A DNA stretch of 64,000 bases from Dyella_A sp049445995 (GTDB lineage: Bacteria; Pseudomonadota; Gammaproteobacteria; Xanthomonadales; Rhodanobacteraceae): contig NZ_JBMSDZ010000010.1 in assembly GCF_049445995.1 (NCBI RefSeq), positions 62,001 to 126,000 on the forward strand. The letters run 5' to 3'. The notes under the pieces are model-generated. The model was not told the DNA's origin. It worked only from the letters and a program-made list of their open reading frames with translations, and ran no database searches. Within the stretch, counting starts at the first letter, position 1; each line of letters opens with the position of its first letter. Positions 1-9,222 of this stretch are shown one piece after another. A program made the translations under genes and the position numbers.

Positions 1-2502
1 GGGCAACGGAACCTGGCCGGGCCGTGCAACAGCGGTGCTATCGGCGACGTCGCCGAAGGCTTCGAGCAGATTGCTGACGTAAGCGACCAGCGTGGGATCG
101 TGTCTGCGCGCATTCGCCATCTGCGCATGGCAAAGCCCGACCAGCACCGCGACCATCGGCCCCTCATCGACGATCAACCGGACATAGCCCTCCGCGCAAC
201 TCTCGTGGAGGATATCGCGCATGATCACCTGGGCCTTGCCTGCGTCGCCGCTTCGATAGTGCGCCATGGCCAGCAGCACTCGCAGCTTCAGCGCACGACG
301 ATGGCGCGACTCAGCCACGGCACGGTCGATTTCCTGACCAAGGCTCGCACAAGCGGCGCGGGAATCGCCGTACCCCACCTGCCAGCGCAAGCGGCTGAGG
401 ACAATGTCCTCCAGTTCGCTGGCCGGTAGCCGAAAACGTTTGATGCGCTGCCAAAGGACTTCGTCACCAGCGCAATCCAGCTCCATCTTCGCTGATGAGC
501 CCTGTCCCTGCATCATGAACAGGCGGCCTCGCTCCAGACGGGCATTGGCCACCACCCGCGGTATCCGCCGGGCATGGCCGCTGTATTCCAGCTCGGTCAG
601 TATGCGCAGCGCCCGATCCATGTCTCCCTGGGCATGGGCGATACGGGCGAGCACAACGTCGCCGAGAATGATGGGGTCCGCCAGGCCAACCTCCTTGACC
701 AGCGGCACATAGCATTGCAGCAGGCGCGATGCCTGAACCAGGTCATTGGCCTCGTACAGCGAACATGCATGCAACACTCCTGCCCATGCGTTGCCGTTGG
801 CGTGGTGACTGAACGACGATGGATGACGCGTAGCTTCCACCGCCAGCCGGAAGCGCACCGCTGCCTGGCGCTGCCGCCCCTCCTGCAGGTCGATGAGCCC
901 GCCAATTGACTCCGAATACATTCCATTGAAGGCGCTTGCCTGCGCATCCAGCGCATCGCGGGAGCCATCCAGAAGCGCCCTCGCCTGTTCACACCGCCCC
1001 ATGAACAAGCCGATGAGAGCCATGACATTGGCCAACATTGCGTTGGCAAAGGGAGTGCCATTGGTTCGCAGGGAAAGCGCCTCCTCACCGCAGGCATAGG
1101 CCTCTTCAAAGCGATCCATCATCAGCAGCAGCGATGGGCGCACTGCACGCACGTGCGCCTGCCATTCGGGAACTTTGCTCTGCAACAGTCCACTGCGACT
1201 CAGTGCGTCCATGGCATGGTGCGGCCCGCGACTGAAACACAGGGCCCACACGTAAACCACCTGCAGCGCGGGATAGTCGCCAAGCAGGGAAAACGGTACC
1301 GCGTCGAACATGCGCGCCAGCAGGAGCATGCGCCCCTCGTCCAGCAGTCGTGGGGCACGTGCCGACAGCAGTCGCAGCGCGCGCGGGAAATCCCGTCCTT
1401 CAATGGCGTGATCGATGGCCGGCACCGGGCGGCCCTGATGTTCGTACCATTCCGAGGCGGCCCGATGCAGGCGCAACACCTCGGTAGGGAACTCCTTCGC
1501 CAGACGGGCGCGGAGGAACCCGGCGAACAGACTGTGGTAGCGATAACCCTGCTCATCCCCCTTGATAGGGATCAAAAACAGGTTGTCCTTTTCCAGTTCC
1601 GCAAGCAGGCGCTCGCTTTCGACATCGGGCAGCAGTGCACGACACGCGCCGACGCAGACATGCCTAAGGACACTGGTACGCAGCAAGAAGTCGCGCACCT
1701 GCGGGGTCTGGCGAGCCAGCACCTCCTCGGCAAGGTAGTCGGCCACGAGACGGTCGGTGCCGGAAAAATGACTGATAAACTGAGAGGGAGCGTCATGCCC
1801 GTCCAGTGCCAGCGAAGCCAGCCACAGAGCGGTTACCCAACCCTCGGTCCGGGCGTGGATCTGATCGACATCTTCCGACGACAGGGGCACGCTCAGCTCG
1901 CGTTGCAGGAAATGCTCTGTTTCATCCTTCGAAAAGCGCAGTTGATCGACGCCGATCTCCAGCAGATGCCCGCGCGCCCTCAGCCGTCCCAGTCCGAGGT
2001 CGGGACGATGGCGCGAGCCGACCACCAGAAGGCCGTGTGGCGGCAAGCGGTTGACCATCTCGCGCACCCAGCCGATCACGGTGGATTCCTGGATGCACTC
2101 GAAGTCGTCAATGAACAGTGCAAACGGTGCCGGCTCACCGGCCATGCGGGCGGCAATCGCCAGGGCGCGTTCGCCGACGGGGCGGTCTTCCGCGGTCGCG
2201 CCACCCTCTCGCTGTACCCCGGTGATGCCGTCGAGGGCAGCATTGAAACAGTCGAGAAAACGCACCAGGTCGTCGTCCGCACTGTCGAGCGTGAGCCACG
2301 CCGTGGCCCTGCCCTGATCCTTGAAATGCGCCATGCACTGGATCATGGCTGTCGTCTTGCCGAAGCCAGCCGATGCCTGGACCAGCAGCAACCTAGTCCC
2401 GGCGAAAGCGCTCACGCGGTCAAGAATGCCGGAACGGAGTATCTGTGAACTCAGCGAGGCCGGGGGATTGAGCTTGCTGGCCAGTGCGGCTTGCGAAGTC
2501 AT
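1..2502 (-). CDS. MalT-like LuxR-family ATP-dependent transcriptional regulator (3' end beyond window)
   Basis: An open frame on the minus strand runs from an ATG at 2502 to the left edge without a stop (834 codons). The N-terminus has the 'LASKLNPP' opening of MalT-type regulators and a Walker A loop ASAGFGKT at residues 43-50. Further on come a Walker-B-like LFIDDFE, an 'RTEGWVTALWLASLAL' NB-ARC-like stretch and a long helical-repeat region. The C-terminal LuxR helix-turn-helix would lie outside the window, so DNA binding is not seen. A purine-rich GAGAAAG precedes the ATG. Its domain layout matches the second regulator at 3124, which suggests related regulators around one catabolic island. 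The inducer is unknown. Confidence 0.85.
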   Translation of the reverse strand, partial: MTSQAALASKLNPPASLSSQILRSGILDRVSAFAGTRLLLVQASAGFGKTTAMIQCMAHFKDQGRATAWLTLDSADDDLVRFLDCFNAALDGITGVQREGGATAEDRPVGERALAIAARMAGEPAPFALFIDDFECIQESTVIGWVREMVNRLPPHGLLVVGSRHRPDLGLGRLRARGHLLEIGVDQLRFSKDETEHFLQRELSVPLSSEDVDQIHARTEGWVTALWLASLALDGHDAPSQFISHFSGTDRLVADYLAEEVLARQTPQVRDFLLRTSVLRHVCVGACRALLPDVESERLLAELEKDNLFLIPIKGDEQGYRYHSLFAGFLRARLAKEFPTEVLRLHRAASEWYEHQGRPVPAIDHAIEGRDFPRALRLLSARAPRLLDEGRMLLLARMFDAVPFSLLGDYPALQVVYVWALCFSRGPHHAMDALSRSGLLQSKVPEWQAHVRAVRPSLLLMMDRFEEAYACGEEALSLRTNGTPFANAMLANVMALIGLFMGRCEQARALLDGSRDALDAQASAFNGMYSESIGGLIDLQEGRQRQAAVRFRLAVEATRHPSSFSHHANGNAWAGVLHACSLYEANDLVQASRLLQCYVPLVKEVGLADPIILGDVVLARIAHAQGDMDRALRILTELEYSGHARRIPRVVANARLERGRLFMMQGQGSSAKMELDCAGDEVLWQRIKRFRLPASELEDIVLSRLRWQVGYGDSRAACASLGQEIDRAVAESRHRRALKLRVLLAMAHYRSGDAGKAQVIMRDILHESCAEGYVRLIVDEGPMVAVLVGLCHAQMANARRHDPTLVAYVSNLLEAFGDVADSTAVARPGQVPLP

Positions 2503-2589
2503 CGGTTGTGCTTTCTCGGAAGCTGTCGGATAAGCCAGTGACATCGATAGTAAGGTTGTAGCGCCAATGGCCGGGAAAGTCAGGTTGCA

Positions 2590-2865
2590 GCGCAATATGG
2601 CCCCGCCGCCGATGCCGGCCGCTGACGATGGCGACATTGTGGCTACGTCGCCTTCGCATATCGCCTGCAGACAGGCCAGCGCGTACATTCGGATGACCAT
2701 CAGCTCGGTGCCGGAGCCGCCCCCGGATGGCCCAAGGCGATGGCGCCGCGGTATTTGTTGGGGTGTGTCGGATCGGCGCCGATGAGCTTGACACGCACCG
2801 CCATCGCCGAGGCACAGGGACGAAGGCCTCGTTGACCTCGAACAGTTCAATGTCGTGCATCGGCA
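2590..2865 (-). pseudogene. Decayed C-terminal fragment of a thiolase
   Basis: Pieces of a thiolase C-terminus are readable on the minus strand but in different frames. 'DIELFEVNEAFVPVP' is in one frame. It is followed, after a shift, by 'GADPTHPNKYRGAIALGHP', and after another shift by 'GSGTELMVIRMYAL' and 'QAICEGD'. These match in order the C-terminal part of the intact thiolase at 13293-14474 (DIDLFEVNEAFAPVP, GGAIALGHP, MCEGGG). At least two frameshifts and internal losses are present and no start was found, so it cannot make a thiolase. It fills much of the gap between two divergent regulators and probably marks a past rearrangement. Confidence 0.75.
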
Positions 2866-3123
2866 GGTGTATATCCGCCCGTCGGCGGCGCGCTTCTGCG
2901 TGCGGACCAGCAGCGGCAGGATCCACTGCCTGTGCCGATCCGCCGATGGTTGCAGCACCCAAACCGCCTGGAAGTCAGCATGCATTGCAATACCCCCAGA
3001 TACTCGGCTGCTGCAGTGCGGCAAGCGCTATCTCCCTCGATAACCTAGAGTCGGCTGTGGACTGTGCACTGTCCGCAGCGCTTCGCGGTCCGGCGCGGTG
3101 GCCAGCCTCGGGGTTTTGGCATT

Positions 3124-5856
3124 ATGAAGCATCGCAGAATCATCGCGACCAAGCTCGGTCCGCCACAGACGAGCAGCGCCCTGGTGCAGCGGGAGCGACT
3201 CGCGCCGCCACCTGACTGGATGTCTGGCCGTCACCGCTTGGCCATCGTCACCGGCCCAGCCGGTTACGGCAAGACCACGCTGCTATCGGATTGGTATGCC
3301 AGGCTCCGCGCGGAAGGCGGGGCGGTTGCCTGGCTGAGCGTCGACCCGGCAGACGAGGATCCGGCGCGCTTTGCCGCCTATCTGGCCCATTGCCTCGGCC
3401 GCGCCGTGCCTGGTATCGGTCAGTCGGCGCTGGCGTTACTGGAAAGCGGTGCGCAACCATCCCTGCAGCCGGTGCTGGAGTCCCTGCTCGTCGATCTAAC
3501 CCAGGCTGCGCGACCCATCAGCCTATTTATCGATGACCTTCATTTGGTGACTGGCCAGGCGCCTTTGGAGATGCTTGGCGGCCTGCTGGCCCATGCTCCG
3601 GATCAAGTGGTTTTCGTCATCGGCAGTCGCAGCAAGCCGCGGCTCAACCTGCAAGAGTTGCAGCTTCGAGGCAAGATGATCGACATCACGATGGCTGATT
3701 TACGTTTCTCCGCCGGGGAAGCGCAAGAGCTGCTGCATATTTTTTCGGATAGGGATATCGATCCTGTCACGGTGCAGCGACTATGTCAGCACACTGAGGG
3801 CTGGCCGGCCGCCCTGCAACTGGCTTCGTTGTCCCTGCGTGGCAACGATGCGATCGAAGCGATGGTCGAGGGGTTCACCGGCAGTGACCGGCAGATATGC
3901 GACTACCTCGGCGAGGTTGTGCTTGCCCGGTTGCCGGCGGAGCTTCACGATTTTTTGCTGCAAACCTCGGTGCTCGACCGCCTTTGCGCCGATCTCTGCC
4001 GTGCGGTGACCGGCTGCCGGAACAGTCAGGCCATGCTAGAGGATCTGGAAGCGCGCAATCTGTTTCTGATACCACTGGATAGCACGCGCGAGTGGTATCG
4101 GTATCACCACCTATTCCAGGATTTCCTGCGGCAGCGGCTGAAAAGCATCGATCTCGATGCGCCGGCCGCGCTGAAGGCGCGTTCGGCGCAGTGGTTCCGG
4201 CAGCACGGTCTGGACGAGGAGGCCATCAATGACGCATTGGCCGCCGGGGACTACCAGCACGCCGCGTGCTGGATCGCCGAGTCCGGCGAAGACCTTGTCC
4301 AGCGGCGAGGCGCGCACGTTACCTTGCTGAATTGGATGCGGCGGCTGCCTGAACCTTACCTCGCCAAGTGGCCGGCGATCCGCATTCACCGGGCGTGGTC
4401 ACTGGCTTTCAGCCTCCAGTTTGCGGAGGCTGAGCGCGAACTGGAAACCGTCGAAGCCTATCGCCATAAGCTGCTGAAGGAAGGTTGCAAGGAAGCTGCA
4501 AGCGAAGTGGCCGCGATCGACTGCATGGTGCAGTTGCAGCGAACCATCCTGGCCGCGCTGCGCGATCGGGCCGAGGAGAGTCAGCGGCTCAGCGAGGCTT
4601 GGCTGCAGTCTTGGCCTGCAGCCGATCCGTTCAAACGCGGAGCGGCGCTGGCTGTGTTGGGCTTCGCCTGCAAGTGTCGCTGCGATTTCGAGCGTGGATG
4701 GGAAAGTCTGCGCATGGCACGGCTCATCTTCGACGAGAGCTACGGCTATTACGGCACAGCCTGGGCGATCATGATCATCACCGTCCTGCTCGCCAAACAG
4801 GGCCGGCACCGGGAGGCCATGGACGAATGCGCGCGTGGCCTGGCGTTGATAACCCATCAGCTCGGTCCACACGCGCACGCGGTATACATGTTGTCGGCGC
4901 TGATGGCAGCGATGCACTATGAGCGCGATGAACTCGCCGAAGCGGAAGCCCACCTCCGCTCGGGTCTTTCCCATGTGCGCGAGCAAAGTACCGTCGATCC
5001 GTTGATTGCCGCTTACCAGACCGCAGCTCGACTGGCGTTTCACCAAGGGGAAAACGCACGCGGCGATTCGCTGCTTGTCGAAGGCATCGCGCTGGGGGAA
5101 CGGCGCCATCTGCCGCGGCTGGTAGCCTCGCTGCAGGCGGAGCTTGCGACCGCACATCTGCGCCGCGGCGAAGTCGCGCAGGCTGCGGATGTCTTGCGCG
5201 CGGGCACCCGGCACTGGCGAATGCAGATGGTGCCCGATCATGCCGCCGAGGAGACCAGCCCCTGGGGCTTGGTGCGGGCGCGTATTGACATCGCCAACCA
5301 CGAGCCTGAACGTGCTCTGATCATTCTGCACAAGCTTCTGTCACGGGCGCATCGGCTTGGGCATCGACGCAAGGAAGTGGAACTGCTGGTGCTCAAGACG
5401 ATGGCGCGGGAGCAAATGGGTCGTCAGCGCGAAGCGCTGCGTGCGTTGCGGGACGCGCTGGCCATGGCCGCGCCGGCGGGTTATCTGCGCGTGTTTCTGA
5501 ACGAGGGGGAGTCGCTTCGCTGGCTGGTCAAGATGCTGCTGGAAACAACAGTCGACGACCACGGCTTGGCGCACGACCATCTGCAGCGACTCGCTCACGC
5601 TTTTAGGATCGAGGCCACCGGCGGCGGCACAGATGCGGCAGCTGATCCGACGGACGTGCTGGAGCCGTTGACAGCCAAGGAAACGCAGGTGCTGCGTCTG
5701 GTCGCTACCGGACGCAGCAATGAGGAAGTGGCCGAATCGATGTTCGTGTCTCAAGGGACGGTGAAATGGCATTTGCATAATGTCTATGCAAAACTTCAAG
5801 TGCGCAATCGCACGGCGGCACTTTCGCGCGCGCGAGGCTTGCGGCTGCTCGACTGA
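3124..5856 (+). CDS. alkS: MalT-like LuxR-family regulator, AlkS candidate
   Basis: This 910-residue protein has a Walker A motif GPAGYGKT at residues 44-51, a LFIDDLHL Walker-B-like motif, a helical-repeat middle and a C-terminal LuxR HTH (about residues 850-905, LTAKETQVLRLVATGRSNEE followed by VSQGTVKWHLHNVYAKLQV). AlkS of the GPo1 alk system is a MalT-type protein of about 880 residues that activates alkane genes. The gene lies directly upstream of alkB in the same direction, which supports the same role. An upstream in-frame codon at 3064 would add 20 residues, but the ATG at 3124 starts where the family normally begins (MKHRRIIATKLGPP). AlkS identity is inferred from position and domain layout. 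Confidence 0.8.
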   Translation: MKHRRIIATKLGPPQTSSALVQRERLAPPPDWMSGRHRLAIVTGPAGYGKTTLLSDWYARLRAEGGAVAWLSVDPADEDPARFAAYLAHCLGRAVPGIGQSALALLESGAQPSLQPVLESLLVDLTQAARPISLFIDDLHLVTGQAPLEMLGGLLAHAPDQVVFVIGSRSKPRLNLQELQLRGKMIDITMADLRFSAGEAQELLHIFSDRDIDPVTVQRLCQHTEGWPAALQLASLSLRGNDAIEAMVEGFTGSDRQICDYLGEVVLARLPAELHDFLLQTSVLDRLCADLCRAVTGCRNSQAMLEDLEARNLFLIPLDSTREWYRYHHLFQDFLRQRLKSIDLDAPAALKARSAQWFRQHGLDEEAINDALAAGDYQHAACWIAESGEDLVQRRGAHVTLLNWMRRLPEPYLAKWPAIRIHRAWSLAFSLQFAEAERELETVEAYRHKLLKEGCKEAASEVAAIDCMVQLQRTILAALRDRAEESQRLSEAWLQSWPAADPFKRGAALAVLGFACKCRCDFERGWESLRMARLIFDESYGYYGTAWAIMIITVLLAKQGRHREAMDECARGLALITHQLGPHAHAVYMLSALMAAMHYERDELAEAEAHLRSGLSHVREQSTVDPLIAAYQTAARLAFHQGENARGDSLLVEGIALGERRHLPRLVASLQAELATAHLRRGEVAQAADVLRAGTRHWRMQMVPDHAAEETSPWGLVRARIDIANHEPERALIILHKLLSRAHRLGHRRKEVELLVLKTMAREQMGRQREALRALRDALAMAAPAGYLRVFLNEGESLRWLVKMLLETTVDDHGLAHDHLQRLAHAFRIEATGGGTDAAADPTDVLEPLTAKETQVLRLVATGRSNEEVAESMFVSQGTVKWHLHNVYAKLQVRNRTAALSRARGLRLLD

Positions 5857-6034
5857 CGAAATACCGCCCTCTGTGCAAGGCAGCCCGGCGCTCGCCGTGG
5901 ATGCGGTTCGTCGTCAGGTCACGGGACACCACCCAAAAGCCTGACACGACATGACCTGGCCAGAAGCCGCTCCGGTCACCGCAACCCGTTCACTTCATCG
6001 AGTGCGCGCACGGCGCTTCCAGGAATCCCGGGCT

Positions 6035-6093
6035 CAAGCTACAGAGCTTGGGTGCCTCGCACATGGAAGTGCGAAAACCTATCTTTTGGTAGG
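6035..6093. promoter_or_regulatory. Three successive inverted repeats upstream of alkB (operator candidates)
   Basis: The 296-bp gap between the AlkS-like gene and alkB has three short inverted repeats in a row: CAAGCT-ACAG-AGCTTG (6035-6050), CGCAC-N6-GTGCG (6058-6073) and CCTA-N8-TAGG (6078-6093). They end about 60 bp before the alkB start, a reasonable place for activator binding. No clear -35/-10 pair was recognised. Which repeat, if any, binds the regulator is unknown. Confidence 0.4.
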
Positions 6094-6152
6094 CACATCT
6101 CCTGCGCGATACCTGATCTGATCAAAGGCATCCCAAGCGGTAGGAGGAAGTG

Positions 6153-7349
6153 ATGAATGTGAATACTCCTTTAGACGGTACCTTGCAGGAGCACAACATC
6201 GGTCGAATCGTCAGTTATCACGACAAGAAACGCTATCTGTGGCTGTTGTCGATAGGTTGGTCACTTTTTCCATTGGTCGGTATTTATCTTGCCGACAGAA
6301 CCGGAATGGCGGTGTTCAATTGGCTGACGCTGATTCTATGGTATGTCATCGTCCCGGCATTGGACCTGATGTTTGGAAATGACACCAGCAATCCACCGGA
6401 GGATGCGGTTCCGGCTCTCGAAGAGGATCGTTATTACCGATGGCTCGTCTATCTCATGGTGCCATGGCATTACATCACCTTCCTGGTCGGTGCGTGGTAT
6501 GTTGGCACTCATGACTTGAGCTGGGTCAGCATGCTCGGGCTCGCCCTCTCGGTGGGCATCATCAATGGCCTGGCCATTAACACCGGCCACGAGCTGGGAC
6601 ACAAGAAACCCGCGATAGAACGCCGACTGGCCAAGATCGTGCTTGCTGTGGTGGGTTATGGACATTTCTACATCGAACATAACAAGGGCCACCACAAGCA
6701 TGTAGCAACGCCGGAAGATCCGGCCAGTGCGCGCTTCGGCGAAAGCATCTATCAATTCGTGCTGCGCGAAATCCCCGGCGCTTGGCGGCGGGCTTGGGTG
6801 ACGGAGCGGGAGCGCCTCGCCCTTCAAGGAAGGGGACCTTGGACATGGGAAAACGAAGTGTTGCAGCCACTGCTCATCACCATACCGATGTACGCGGCGC
6901 TCATCATTCTTTTCGGCGCCGCGATCATTCCCTATCTGCTCATGCAAGCCGTGTTCGGCTGGTGGCAGCTGACCAGTGCCAACTACATCGAGCACTATGG
7001 CCTGCTGCGTCAGAAGCTGCCCGATGGCCGCTATGAGCGCTGCCAGCCATGGCACTCATGGAACAGCAACCACATCATGTCCAATCTGATCCTGTTCCAT
7101 TTGCAGCGTCACTCCGATCATCACGCGTATCCAACCCGTCGCTACCAGGCACTGCGCGACTTCCCACAGCTTCCCAGCCTCCCCAGCGGCTATCCGGCAA
7201 TGTTTGCCATTGCCTTGGTGCCACCTCTGTGGCGGGCATTGATGGATCGGCGTGTATTGGCGCTCTATGGCAACGACATCAGCAAGGTCAATCTCACGCT
7301 TCGTCCCCGAAAGCGCTCCCGCATCCTGCACAAGCTCTCCGCCAAGTGA
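6153..7349 (+). CDS. alkB: Alkane 1-monooxygenase (AlkB-type membrane di-iron hydroxylase)
   Basis: The enzyme hydroxylates the terminal methyl of alkanes in the inner membrane using O2 and electrons from rubredoxin. All family histidine boxes are present: HELGH near residue 145, EHNKGHHKH near 174, the NYIEHYGL signature near 276 and LQRHSDHH near 315. Hydrophobic membrane segments precede and separate them. The 398-residue length fits AlkB (about 400). An AGGAGG at 6142-6147 sits 5 nt before the ATG at 6153, so this start is preferred over the in-frame GTG at 6150. Rubredoxins and reductase follow, giving a complete electron chain. The family also includes hydroxylases of other hydrophobic substrates, so chain length and branching preference cannot be read from sequence. 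Confidence 0.97.
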   Translation: MNVNTPLDGTLQEHNIGRIVSYHDKKRYLWLLSIGWSLFPLVGIYLADRTGMAVFNWLTLILWYVIVPALDLMFGNDTSNPPEDAVPALEEDRYYRWLVYLMVPWHYITFLVGAWYVGTHDLSWVSMLGLALSVGIINGLAINTGHELGHKKPAIERRLAKIVLAVVGYGHFYIEHNKGHHKHVATPEDPASARFGESIYQFVLREIPGAWRRAWVTERERLALQGRGPWTWENEVLQPLLITIPMYAALIILFGAAIIPYLLMQAVFGWWQLTSANYIEHYGLLRQKLPDGRYERCQPWHSWNSNHIMSNLILFHLQRHSDHHAYPTRRYQALRDFPQLPSLPSGYPAMFAIALVPPLWRALMDRRVLALYGNDISKVNLTLRPRKRSRILHKLSAK

Positions 7350-7438
7350 GGAAAGCAGGGTTACATGAGACCGGCCAACCGAGGCATCTCGGCTGACCGC
7401 TGGTTGACACACCTATGAGCGATGGGAGGCGATGTATC

Positions 7439-7624
7439 ATGAGCCGTTATCAATGCCCCAGTTGCGGCTACGTCTATGACGAACGGATCGGCGATCCGCA
7501 CGAAGGACTGGCGCCCGGTACCCCATGGAGCCAGGTTCCCGAAAACTGGGCATGCCCGGATTGCGCGGTCGAAGACAAGGTGAATTTCATCGCCGTGCGG
7601 GAAAACGAGCCGTTGTCGTTCTAA
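7439..7624 (+). CDS. Rubredoxin, AlkG1-type
   Basis: This is a 61-residue single-domain rubredoxin with two Fe-binding CxxC motifs, CPSCG and CPDC, around the YDERIGDPHEGLAPGTPW core. After the second motif it reads CAVEDKVNF, one residue longer than the neighbouring rubredoxin. That matches the N-terminal (AlkG1) half of GPo1 AlkG (CAVRDKLDF), but with Glu where that protein has Arg. Known AlkG1-type rubredoxins do not support alkane hydroxylation, so its role may be accessory. The start was chosen because GGGAGG (7424-7429) precedes the ATG at 7439; an in-frame ATG at 7415 lacks such a site. Confidence 0.93.
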   Translation: MSRYQCPSCGYVYDERIGDPHEGLAPGTPWSQVPENWACPDCAVEDKVNFIAVRENEPLSF

Positions 7625-7688
7625 TGGTTTCTCTCCAGCAAGCTCGTAGGCGCGCAACAATTTGCCGGCGCACCGCTCAAGGAAGTCC

Positions 7689-7871
7689 ATGAATCGCTGC
7701 TTGGTAAAATGGCGTTGCGTTGTGTGTGGGTTTGAATACGATGAAGAAAAAGGCATGCCTGAAGAGGGCATCGCTCCCGGCAAGGCTTGGGAAGACATTC
7801 CCGATGATTGGATTTGTCCGGACTGCGGTGCACCGAAATCCGATTTTGAAATGATTCAGGCAGGGATTTGA
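7689..7871 (+). CDS. rubA: Rubredoxin, AlkG2-type (probable electron donor to AlkB)
   Basis: This is a 60-residue rubredoxin with CVVCG and CPDCG iron ligands and the YDEEKGMPEEGIAPGKAW core. The sequence after the second CxxC (GAPKSDFEMI) is the shorter AlkG2 form, the type known to pass electrons to AlkB. AGGA lies 5 nt before the ATG at 7689. It lies 64 nt after the first rubredoxin and its stop is 3 nt before the reductase, so the three are very likely co-transcribed. In GPo1 the two rubredoxin types are fused in AlkG; here they are separate genes. Confidence 0.94.
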   Translation: MNRCLVKWRCVVCGFEYDEEKGMPEEGIAPGKAWEDIPDDWICPDCGAPKSDFEMIQAGI

Positions 7872-7874
7872 TCC

Positions 7875-9035
7875 ATGCAACCCTTGACCATCATTGGCAC
7901 GGGTCTGGCCGGATATGGCGTGACACGCGAACTGCGCAAACTCGATCCGGATCTGCCCATCCGCCTGATCACTGCCGAACCGGGGGCTTCCTATTACAAG
8001 CCCAATCTTTCCAAATCGTTTGGTGCCGGTCAGTCTGCTGTCGATTTGACCTTGGCTTCAGCGGAGAAAATGGCTGCCCAGCTGAACGTGGAGATTCTTA
8101 CTGAAACCCGCGTGTCGGTTATCCGGCCGCAGCAGTGTGCGCTAACACTCGATAATCGCGAGCTCGCCTACAGTCGTTTGGTGCTGGCCTGCGGAGCCGA
8201 TGCGGTGATTCCGCGTATCGACGGCGCCAGCGCACTTTCCGTGGTCCACAGCCTGGAGGACTACACGCGTGTCCGCGAGGCATTGCTGGAGCAGCGCGAG
8301 GTCGTTGTGATCGGCGCGGGACTGATTGGCTGCGAATTCGCCAACGACCTGGCCGCCGCGGGCTACTCGGTCACGGTGGTGGACGTGGAGGCGTGGCCGT
8401 TGGCACGTCTGGCGCCACGCGCTGTCGGCAAAGCGCTTATGGCGGCATTGTCCGCCTTGAATGTGAGATGGGCGCTGGAATCAGGGGTGGTTGCCGTGGA
8501 AAGCCTGGGCGACCGGCATCGGGTCCACCTTGTGGATGGGACAATCCTGCCTGCTGGATTGGTGCTGTGCGCCATTGGTCAGCGCCCGCGCACCGCGCTC
8601 GCTGCCGCTGCCGGGCTGGCTGTCGGTGCCGGCATTCAGGTAGACAGCTACCTTGGCACCAGCGATTCGCGCATCTACGCGTTAGGCGATTGCGCCGAGA
8701 TCGATGGCCAGGTGCACCCGTTCGTTGTGCCCATCGCCCATTCGGCCAAGGCCTTGGCGCGGACGCTGGCTGGAACATCTACGGCGGTGGCCTTTCCGGC
8801 GATGCCCATTGTGCTGAAGACACCCGCCTGCCCGGTCGTGTTGCTGCCTCCGGCGGTCGCGGGTGTTGTCGGCCACTGGTCGGTTACGGGCGAAGGGATC
8901 GATCTGGTGGCTCGCTACCATGACGAACACGGGCGGCTGCTGGCCTTTGCGCTGACGGGGCACGCCGTGGCGAACCGGGTTGCGTTGGTACAGGAATGGA
9001 ATGCCGCGCGCGAACGCGTGGGGGTACCTTCATGA
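7875..9035 (+). CDS. alkT: Rubredoxin-NAD(+) reductase
   Basis: This FAD flavoprotein moves electrons from NADH to rubredoxin for AlkB. The 386-residue sequence has an N-terminal dinucleotide fold (IIGTGLAGYG, residues 6-15), a second Rossmann motif for NADH (VVVIGAGLIGCEF, near residue 143) and the FAD-contacting ALGDCAE near residue 271. Length and layout match AlkT/RubB reductases (about 385 residues). It starts 3 nt after the second rubredoxin. Unlike GPo1, where alkT is paired with alkS elsewhere, the reductase here is in the alkB operon. Confidence 0.94.
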   Translation: MQPLTIIGTGLAGYGVTRELRKLDPDLPIRLITAEPGASYYKPNLSKSFGAGQSAVDLTLASAEKMAAQLNVEILTETRVSVIRPQQCALTLDNRELAYSRLVLACGADAVIPRIDGASALSVVHSLEDYTRVREALLEQREVVVIGAGLIGCEFANDLAAAGYSVTVVDVEAWPLARLAPRAVGKALMAALSALNVRWALESGVVAVESLGDRHRVHLVDGTILPAGLVLCAIGQRPRTALAAAAGLAVGAGIQVDSYLGTSDSRIYALGDCAEIDGQVHPFVVPIAHSAKALARTLAGTSTAVAFPAMPIVLKTPACPVVLLPPAVAGVVGHWSVTGEGIDLVARYHDEHGRLLAFALTGHAVANRVALVQEWNAARERVGVPS

Positions 9036-9206
9036 CGACACTCTCTGCGAGTTCATCTCAGGGCTGCGCATCAACTGTCCAGCGAAATCACCCACGAGGT
9101 CTCGGAGCGACCCTTCTGGGCAGAGTTCAGTCGCCCCGGCTACCCGATAACCGTCCAGGCAGCGCATGCGGGCAGTCCTATGGGACAAATCGACCCGCGT
9201 GGAATC

Positions 9207-9222
9207 TCGTCGCATCCGACGA
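9207..9222. promoter_or_regulatory. Palindromic operator candidate TCGTC-N6-GACGA (site 1)
   Basis: The sequence CTCGTC-GCATCC-GACGAG is a gapped perfect inverted repeat about 87 bp upstream of the thioesterase start and upstream of alkH-alkJ. The same half-sites with the same 6-bp spacing occur at 15409, 22280, 22330 and 38455. Confidence 0.55.

Noticed and set aside
1153..2448. 431-codon plus-strand open frame opposite the first regulator
   Set aside because: The minus strand encodes a clear MalT-like protein over the whole stretch; the plus frame has no recognisable domain.
5915..5957. CAGGTCA / TGACCTG arms after the AlkS-like gene as its terminator
   Set aside because: The arms are 29 bp apart with no T-run, so a stable terminator hairpin is unlikely.
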